Source of the DNA: CAYWJT01 sp964458655 | Lineage (GTDB): Bacteria > Acidobacteriota > Aminicenantia > Aminicenantales > Saccharicenantaceae | Length of the DNA stretch: 62,900 nucleotides | NCBI GenBank assembly: GCA_964458655.1 | Contig: CAYWJT010000006.1 | Coordinates: 1-62,900, forward strand | Direction: 5' to 3' | Shown here: piece by piece, positions 58,076 through 62,900 of the stretch | Position numbering within the stretch: the stretch's first letter is position 1 | How the letters are laid out: each line of letters opens with the position of its first letter | Made by a program: the position numbers and the translations under genes | Notes under the pieces: generated by a model | Told to the model about the DNA's origin: nothing | Database searches by the model: none | Seen by the model: only the letters and a program-made list of their open reading frames with translations

Positions 58076-59191
58076 TTGAAGGAACAAGAAAAGCAGATCC
58101 GAGACGTCGCTTCGGCCTTCCTGACCGAAGGCCGGTTCGCCAAGGGCGAGCGCGTCCTCGAAGGTCACATCAACGACACCTACTGCCTTTATTACGAAGC
58201 CGGCGGGAAGACGAAGCGCTACATCCTTCAGAGGATCAACCGGAACGTCTTCCGAGAGCCGAGCAAGGTCATGGACAACATCATCCGGGTCACCTCCTTC
58301 GCCAGGAGAAAGATAGAGGAGGCGGGCGGGGACCCTTCTCGGGAGACCCTGAGCCTGGTCCCGACGCGCGACAGAGGCATGTCCGTAACCGACCCCGACG
58401 GCGAGGTCTGGCGCATGTACCACTGCATCGAAGGCGCCAGGACCTACGAGACGCCCGAAAGCCCGGCCCAGGTCTTTTCGGCCGCCCGGACCTTCGCCAA
58501 GTTCCAGAAGATGCTGGAAGGCCTGCCCGGCGGCCGCCTGCACGAGACCATCCCCGGCTTCCATGACACGAGGCGCAGGTTCGAAGCCCTGCTGGCCGCG
58601 CTGAGGTCCGACACGCTGAAAAGGGCGGCCGGCGTCCGCGAGGAGATCGCTTTCGCCCTGGAGCGCGAAAAGGGCGTCGACATCATCCTGGAGGGCCTGG
58701 CCGCCGGCAGGATCCCGGAAAGGGTCACCCACAACGACACCAAGCTGAACAACGTCATGTTCGACCTCCGGACCGGCGAAGGCGTCTGTGTCATCGACCT
58801 CGACACAGTCATGCCGGGCTCGGCCCTCTATGATTTCGGCGAGTCCGTCCGCCTCGGGGCCGCCCTGGCCGCCGAGGACGAGCGCGACCTGTCCCGGGTC
58901 GGTTTCAGCCTGCCCCTGTTCGAGGGTGTCGCGGCCGGCTACCTGGAAGCGGCCTCCGATTTCCTCACCGAGGCGGAAGTGGAACTCCTGCCCTTCTCGG
59001 CCAGGCTCATGGCCTACGAGAACGGCATCCGCTTCCTCACCGACCACCTCAACGGCGACGTCTATTTCAGGATACACCGGCCGGGCCAGAACCTTGACCG
59101 CTGCCGGACCCAGTTCAAGATGGTCCTGGAGATGGAGCGGTCCCTGTCCTTGATGGAGGCCGTGGTCGGCAAGTACGTCCGCCGCAAGTGA
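58076..59191 (+). CDS. Aminoglycoside-phosphotransferase-fold sugar kinase, NahK-like (N-acetylhexosamine 1-kinase)
   Basis: 371 aa from the TTG at 58076. An N-terminal lobe (INDTYCLYYEAGGKTKRYILQRINRNVF) is followed by the catalytic loop THNDTKLNNVMFD and metal-binding CVIDLDTVMPGSALYDFG, which match N-acetylhexosamine 1-kinase closely. It would phosphorylate GlcNAc or GalNAc at C1. The promoter excludes upstream starts; AAAGGAGG at 58030 has no start codon at a fitting distance, so TTG is chosen with a weak site. It is followed after 16 bp by the S46 peptidase. Kinase family firm, substrate likely. Confidence 0.8.
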   Translation: MKEQEKQIRDVASAFLTEGRFAKGERVLEGHINDTYCLYYEAGGKTKRYILQRINRNVFREPSKVMDNIIRVTSFARRKIEEAGGDPSRETLSLVPTRDRGMSVTDPDGEVWRMYHCIEGARTYETPESPAQVFSAARTFAKFQKMLEGLPGGRLHETIPGFHDTRRRFEALLAALRSDTLKRAAGVREEIAFALEREKGVDIILEGLAAGRIPERVTHNDTKLNNVMFDLRTGEGVCVIDLDTVMPGSALYDFGESVRLGAALAAEDERDLSRVGFSLPLFEGVAAGYLEAASDFLTEAEVELLPFSARLMAYENGIRFLTDHLNGDVYFRIHRPGQNLDRCRTQFKMVLEMERSLSLMEAVVGKYVRRK

Positions 59192-59207
59192 TGCCAAGGA
59201 GGTTGCC

Positions 59208-61376
59208 ATGCGCCCAAGCTTGAAGCGAGCGACCGCGCTCCTGTTCGCCTGCCTGCTGCCGACCTTCGTTCATCCCGGCCGTCTGTCCGGCGACGAGGGC
59301 ATGTGGCCTATAAGCGAGATCCGCAAGCTCGACCTGGCCGCGAAGGGTTTCGAGATAGCGGCCGAGGATATCTTCAGCCCCGACCGGGCCAGCCTCATCT
59401 ACGCCGTGGTCGCGGTCGGGGCCACCGGCTCCTTCGTCTCGCCCGAAGGTCTCATCCTGACCAACCACCACGTGGCCTTCGGCGCCGCCCAAGCGGCCAG
59501 CACCCCGGAGCACGACTACATCAGGCACGGTTTCCTGGCCCGGACACGGGAGCAGGAGGTCATGGCCAGAGGCATGACGGCCCGCATCACCGAATCCTTC
59601 CGCGACGTCTCCGGCGAGGTCCTCAAAGCCGTCAAGCCCGGCCTTGACCCTGTCCGCCGGACCGAGGCCGTCCGCAGGCGCATCCGGGAACTCGTGGCCG
59701 CGGCGGAAAAAGCCAACCCGGGCAAGCGGGCCGAGGTCGCGGAGATGTTCCCCGGCCGGACCTATTTCCTTTTCATATACACCGACCTCAGGGATATCCG
59801 CCTGGTCTACGTGCCGCCGCGCTCCATAGGCGAGTTCGGCGGCGAGGAGGACAACTGGATGTGGCCCAGGCACACTGGCGACTTTTCCTTCCTCCGGGCC
59901 TACGTGGCGCCGGACGGCTCGCCGGCCGAGTTCTCCAGGGACAACGTGCCCTTCAAGCCCAAACGCTTCCTCCGGGTCGCTCCCAGGGGAGCGATGGAGG
60001 ACGACCTCGTTTTCCTGCTCGGCTACCCCGGCAGGACCTACCGGCACATGACCTCCCATTTCCTGGCCTATGAAGAGGAAGTGCGCATGCCCTATGTCGC
60101 CGACTGGTACGAGTGGCAGATCGGGCTCATGGAAAAGGCCGGCCGCGACGACCGGGCCGTGGCCCTGAAGCTCGCGTCCAGGGTCAAAGGCCTGGCCAAC
60201 ACCATGAAGAACTACCGCGGCAAGCTCCAAGGCATGAAGCGGGCGGGGATAGCGGAGAGGAAAAGGGAGGAGGAGAGGCGGCTGCAGGAATTCATCGACC
60301 GCGACCCGGCCCGCAAGGCCGCGGCCGGCGATCTGCTGCGTCGTTTCGCCGAGGTCTACGACGACATGCGCCACGGCGCCGAGAGGAACATGATCGTTTC
60401 CTACCTGCGCTCGCAGGTCGCCCTGCTAAACATCGCCGCCACCGTCCACGAGGCCGCGCTCGAGAGGCCGAAACCCGACCTGGAGCGCCGCGGCGAATAC
60501 ACCGACAGGAATTTCCCCCAGACCCGCAAGAGGCTGGAGCTCGCCGTCGACAACGCCTACGTCCCTGTCGACAGGGAGATCTTCAAGGAGCTGCTTCTCC
60601 GGGCTTCCCGATTGGACGGCCGGCTCGGCATCCCCTTATTTGACCGGGCCCTCGCCGGACCGGACACGGACAGAGCCGTCGCCGAACTTATCGACGGCAT
60701 ATATTCCGGCTCGCGCGTGCTCGACAGGTCCGGTCTGGCCGGACTGCTCAAGATGACGCCGGCCGAGCTCGAAGCGGCGAACGACCCGGCCATAGAAGCG
60801 GCGGCCGCCCTCTACCCCGCGGTCTCGGAATTGCGCAAGAAGGACGACGCCTGGAACGGCCTGCTCAACGAGCTCTACCCGAGGCTGCTCGAGGTCAAGC
60901 AGGCCTTCCAGGCCGGCGATTTCATTCCAGACGCCAACAGCACGCTGCGGCTGACGTTCGGCCGAGTCAAAGGCTACCGGCCGAGGGACGCCGTTCATTA
61001 CGCGCCCTTCACTTCGCTCCAGGGCGTCCTGGAGAAGACCACGGGACGGGAGCCCTTCGACACGCCGGACAGGCTCATCGACCTGATCAAGCAGGGCGAT
61101 TTCGGCGCCTATCGGCCGCAGGGCTTCCCCGGCGTCCCGGTCTGCATGCTCTACGACGCCGACACGACCGGCGGCAATTCCGGCAGCCCGGTCCTCAACG
61201 CCAGGGGCGAACTCGTCGGGGTCAACTTCGACCGGACTTTCGAGGCCACCATCAACGACTACGCCTGGAGTCCGGATTATTCCCGCTCGATAGCCGTGGA
61301 CATCCGCTACGTACTCTGGGTGACCGAGCGTTTCGCTGAAGCGGACTTCCTGCTCCGGGAAATGGGCGTTAAATAG
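59208..61376 (+). CDS. S46-family dipeptidyl peptidase, DPP11-like (acidic P1 specificity predicted)
   Basis: 722 aa with signal peptide (residues 1-27). The catalytic triad is H88 in LTNHHVAFG, D225 in HTGDFSF and S658 in GGNSGSP. The S1-pocket residue 18 positions after Ser is Arg676 (NFDRTFEA), as in DPP11, which removes dipeptides with Asp or Glu at P1; DPP7 has Gly there. Residue spacing is the same as in known enzymes. It would release dipeptides from peptides in the periplasm. AAGGAGG precedes the ATG. Cotranscription with the NahK-like kinase suggests use of host or environmental glycoproteins. Confidence 0.9.
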   Translation: MRPSLKRATALLFACLLPTFVHPGRLSGDEGMWPISEIRKLDLAAKGFEIAAEDIFSPDRASLIYAVVAVGATGSFVSPEGLILTNHHVAFGAAQAASTPEHDYIRHGFLARTREQEVMARGMTARITESFRDVSGEVLKAVKPGLDPVRRTEAVRRRIRELVAAAEKANPGKRAEVAEMFPGRTYFLFIYTDLRDIRLVYVPPRSIGEFGGEEDNWMWPRHTGDFSFLRAYVAPDGSPAEFSRDNVPFKPKRFLRVAPRGAMEDDLVFLLGYPGRTYRHMTSHFLAYEEEVRMPYVADWYEWQIGLMEKAGRDDRAVALKLASRVKGLANTMKNYRGKLQGMKRAGIAERKREEERRLQEFIDRDPARKAAAGDLLRRFAEVYDDMRHGAERNMIVSYLRSQVALLNIAATVHEAALERPKPDLERRGEYTDRNFPQTRKRLELAVDNAYVPVDREIFKELLLRASRLDGRLGIPLFDRALAGPDTDRAVAELIDGIYSGSRVLDRSGLAGLLKMTPAELEAANDPAIEAAAALYPAVSELRKKDDAWNGLLNELYPRLLEVKQAFQAGDFIPDANSTLRLTFGRVKGYRPRDAVHYAPFTSLQGVLEKTTGREPFDTPDRLIDLIKQGDFGAYRPQGFPGVPVCMLYDADTTGGNSGSPVLNARGELVGVNFDRTFEATINDYAWSPDYSRSIAVDIRYVLWVTERFAEADFLLREMGVK

Positions 61377-61396
61377 CCTGTGTTGCCGCGGCCCGG

Positions 61397-62365
61397 TCAG
61401 CCGCCTGCGCGGCAGGCCTGCCAGACAGCCTTGGCCATCTGGATGTCCTGAACGGCGACGCCGGTCAGGTCCGCCACGGTCGTTTCGGAATCCGACGACC
61501 TGCGCAGCCGGCTGTCGGCGATGACTTGGCCAAGCTCCATGAGCTTTTCCCGCTTGACGACGCCGGCCTGCAGGGCCTTGAAGGCCTCGCCCCTGAGTTC
61601 CGCCTGGGCCAGGCTGTCGACGACCACTCTGTCGGCATTCGCCAGGATGGCCGGGTCGAGCTCCTGCTTCTCCGGGGTGTCCGCGCCCACGGCCGTGATG
61701 TGTGTGCCCGGTCTGACCCAGGCCGCCTTCAGGATGGGCCTGGTCGCCGGCGTGCATGTCACGATGAGGTCGGCCGAGGCCGCCACTTCTTCGGCGTCGA
61801 GCGTCGTCCTGACGGAAAACCGCTGGCCCTGCATGTCGGCGCGGAAGGACTCGAGCTCGGCCTCGTTGACGCCCCAGACCACGGCCAGGTCGAACTCCCG
61901 CACCCCGGCCAGGCCGAGCAACTGCATCCGTCCCTGCGTGCCCGCGCCCATGATGCCCACGCCCCTGACCGCTCGAGGCGCCAGGTACTTGGCCGCGACG
62001 GCGCCGGCGGCCGCGGTCCTAACGTTCGTCAGATAACCCTCATCCAGGAGGACGCACTCCAGCCGGCCCGTCTTCTGGCTGAAAAGGAGCATCAGGCCGT
62101 CCGAGGAAGGCAGTCCCAGCTTCGGGTTGTCGTAGAAGCCCGAAGCGATTTTCACCAGGTAGTGATCGTCCCCGATGATATAACCGTACTTGATGTGGAC
62201 GTCGCCCGGCGGGTCCTTGAAGATCATCTCCCCCACCGGCGGTACCACCACCTCCCCCCTGGAATAGGCAAGGAAGCCGCTCTCGATAAGGGGCACGGGG
62301 TCGATGGACGCGAGCGACTCGCGTATCTTCGCCAGGGTTATGATCCTAGGGCCCTCAGAAAGCAT
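61397..62365 (-). CDS. Ornithine cyclodeaminase/mu-crystallin-family NAD(P)-dependent dehydrogenase
   Basis: 322 aa. Substrate Lys in VHIKYGY near residue 58, Arg in LTNVRTAA near 116, Rossmann motif GIMGAGTQG near 136-144 and D in VVVDSLAQAELRGE. Members include ornithine cyclodeaminase, alanine dehydrogenase and ketimine reductases; the sequence does not decide. The ATG at 62365 has GAGG upstream and follows the ACT gene stop by 10 bp, so it is the second gene of a short operon. Convergent with the S46 gene. Confidence 0.85.
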   Translation of the reverse strand: MLSEGPRIITLAKIRESLASIDPVPLIESGFLAYSRGEVVVPPVGEMIFKDPPGDVHIKYGYIIGDDHYLVKIASGFYDNPKLGLPSSDGLMLLFSQKTGRLECVLLDEGYLTNVRTAAAGAVAAKYLAPRAVRGVGIMGAGTQGRMQLLGLAGVREFDLAVVWGVNEAELESFRADMQGQRFSVRTTLDAEEVAASADLIVTCTPATRPILKAAWVRPGTHITAVGADTPEKQELDPAILANADRVVVDSLAQAELRGEAFKALQAGVVKREKLMELGQVIADSRLRRSSDSETTVADLTGVAVQDIQMAKAVWQACRAGG

Positions 62366-62375
62366 GGACTGGGCC

Positions 62376-62798
62376 TCAGACCTTCTTCGGCGGAAGCTCA
62401 ATGACAACGAGGCCGATCCCCTCGAGCGCACGGACGGCCGGCTCCAGGTCCTCTTCCTTGACGAAAATATGGTCGGTCGAATAAGTGGACAGGGTGAAGA
62501 TGCTGACGCCCGCCTTGGCCATAGCCGCGGAGACGTGGGCGAAGAAGCCGACCAGGTCGAAAGGCAGGACCATGTCGAAGGTTATCCGGCGCCAGCCGAC
62601 TTCGGCGCCGGAGCAGCCCCGGGGGTCGAACTTGCCCTCCTCCACGACGCAGGTGATCTCCCGGTCATCCCGGATCACGGCGAAGGCCCGGGCGCAGGGC
62701 CGCGTCGCGCGCAGCACGGCGTACTTCTCGGCCGCCACCAGGGCCCGCCCGTTCCTGAAAAAATCCTTTAGGTCGGCTTTCCTCAACGTGCCCCCCAT
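62376..62798 (-). CDS. ACT-domain protein
   Basis: 140 aa from the ATG at 62798. An N-terminal part (residues 1-55) and an ACT-like domain (about 65-138: ITFDMVLPFDLVGFFAHVSAAMAKAGVSIFTLSTYSTDHIFVKEEDL). ACT domains bind amino acids and often control amino-acid metabolism. An in-frame TTG at 62843 is the -35 of the promoter and so not the start. With the cyclodeaminase-like gene downstream it may sense an amino acid and affect its conversion; inferred. Confidence 0.75.
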   Translation of the reverse strand: MGGTLRKADLKDFFRNGRALVAAEKYAVLRATRPCARAFAVIRDDREITCVVEEGKFDPRGCSGAEVGWRRITFDMVLPFDLVGFFAHVSAAMAKAGVSIFTLSTYSTDHIFVKEEDLEPAVRALEGIGLVVIELPPKKV

Positions 62799-62814
62799 CA
62801 CAGGATCGCCGTAT

Positions 62815-62843
62815 ATGATAGAATAAAGTCCGCGCGGGTTCAA
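62815..62843 (-). promoter_or_regulatory. Sigma-70 promoter of the ACT/OCD operon
   Basis: On the minus strand TTGAAC (62843-62838), 17 bp, TATCAT (62820-62815). The transcript would start near 62808, leaving a very short leader before the ATG at 62798. Confidence 0.6.
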
Positions 62844-62900
62844 GGGTTTTGGTCTCGTCCACTACATTAGTGACGCGCTTGGCTGGGGATGAGTTTTGAG

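Overview
This 62.9 kb window is GC-rich bacterial chromosome with dense genes, several start-stop overlaps and one short assembly gap (10 N at 46985-46994), so it looks like a metagenome-derived or draft genome. The gene set suggests a didermic uncultured bacterium of the Acidobacteriota/Aminicenantes kind: an S46 dipeptidyl peptidase, a FecR plus tryptophan-rich surface protein, multi-TonB_C proteins, ResB/CcsA cytochrome c assembly and an NahK-like kinase. The lineage is inference from gene content; no rRNA is present. Housekeeping sigma-70 promoters are unusually easy to read here (TTGAC or a close variant, 17 bp, TATnAT-like). They recur upstream of many genes and help decide several starts.

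Layout. 0.2-6 kb: an M48 peptidase fused to zinc ribbons and carrying three palindromic GGTGCC-type elements, a degenerate receiver fused to TonB, a LysE exporter and small proteins. 6.4-10.5 kb (minus): a C69-type peptidase, rlmN and a TrmA/RumA-family RNA methyltransferase in one operon. 10.6-17.9 kb (plus): an EamA transporter, then an alternating cluster of three extended short-chain dehydrogenases, an Aur1/PAP2-like membrane phosphotransferase and a CPBP membrane protease, then a serine hydrolase. 17.9-18.7 kb (minus): a HicA toxin with an unusual HicB that has its DNA-binding-like domain at the N terminus. 18.9-23.4 kb: a secreted CBM9-like protein, a cysteine/cystathionine synthase, an orphan corrinoid protein, a HAD phosphatase and a membrane protein. 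23.4-28.1 kb (minus): TPR protein, ECF sigma factor, anti-sigma factor and a triple TonB_C protein.

28.5-39 kb: MsrBA, the primary sigma factor RpoD with two promoter types, a thioredoxin-reductase-like flavoprotein, an XRE/ImmA-like regulator lacking the catalytic Glu, a PAS-GGDEF protein, an SH3-like secreted protein, CcsA and ResB, a periplasmic superoxide-reductase-like protein and tRNA-Thr(CGT). 39-51 kb: SMC, a sodium/solute symporter, an HDAC-like deacetylase, a FecR/tryptophan-rich surface protein behind a near-perfect sigma-54 promoter (split by the gap), a 138-bp inverted-repeat element, PBP1A and thymidylate kinase. 51-62.8 kb: HtrA protease, DapF with Cys-to-Ser in the active site, Lon, an Hsp20 gene broken by an amber codon, NrdR, a UPF0104 flippase-like protein, an NahK-like kinase, a DPP11-like S46 peptidase, an ornithine-cyclodeaminase-like enzyme and an ACT-domain protein.

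Themes: envelope protein quality control (M48, HtrA, Lon, Hsp20, MsrBA), peptidoglycan synthesis (PBP1A, DapF), envelope-directed TonB-like proteins, and peptide/amino-sugar scavenging (S46, NahK). The best leads for something undescribed are the receiver-TonB fusion and its operator shared with a second gene, the reordered HicAB module with a palindromic promoter operator, and the SDR/Aur1-like/CPBP cluster, which may make or modify a membrane lipid.
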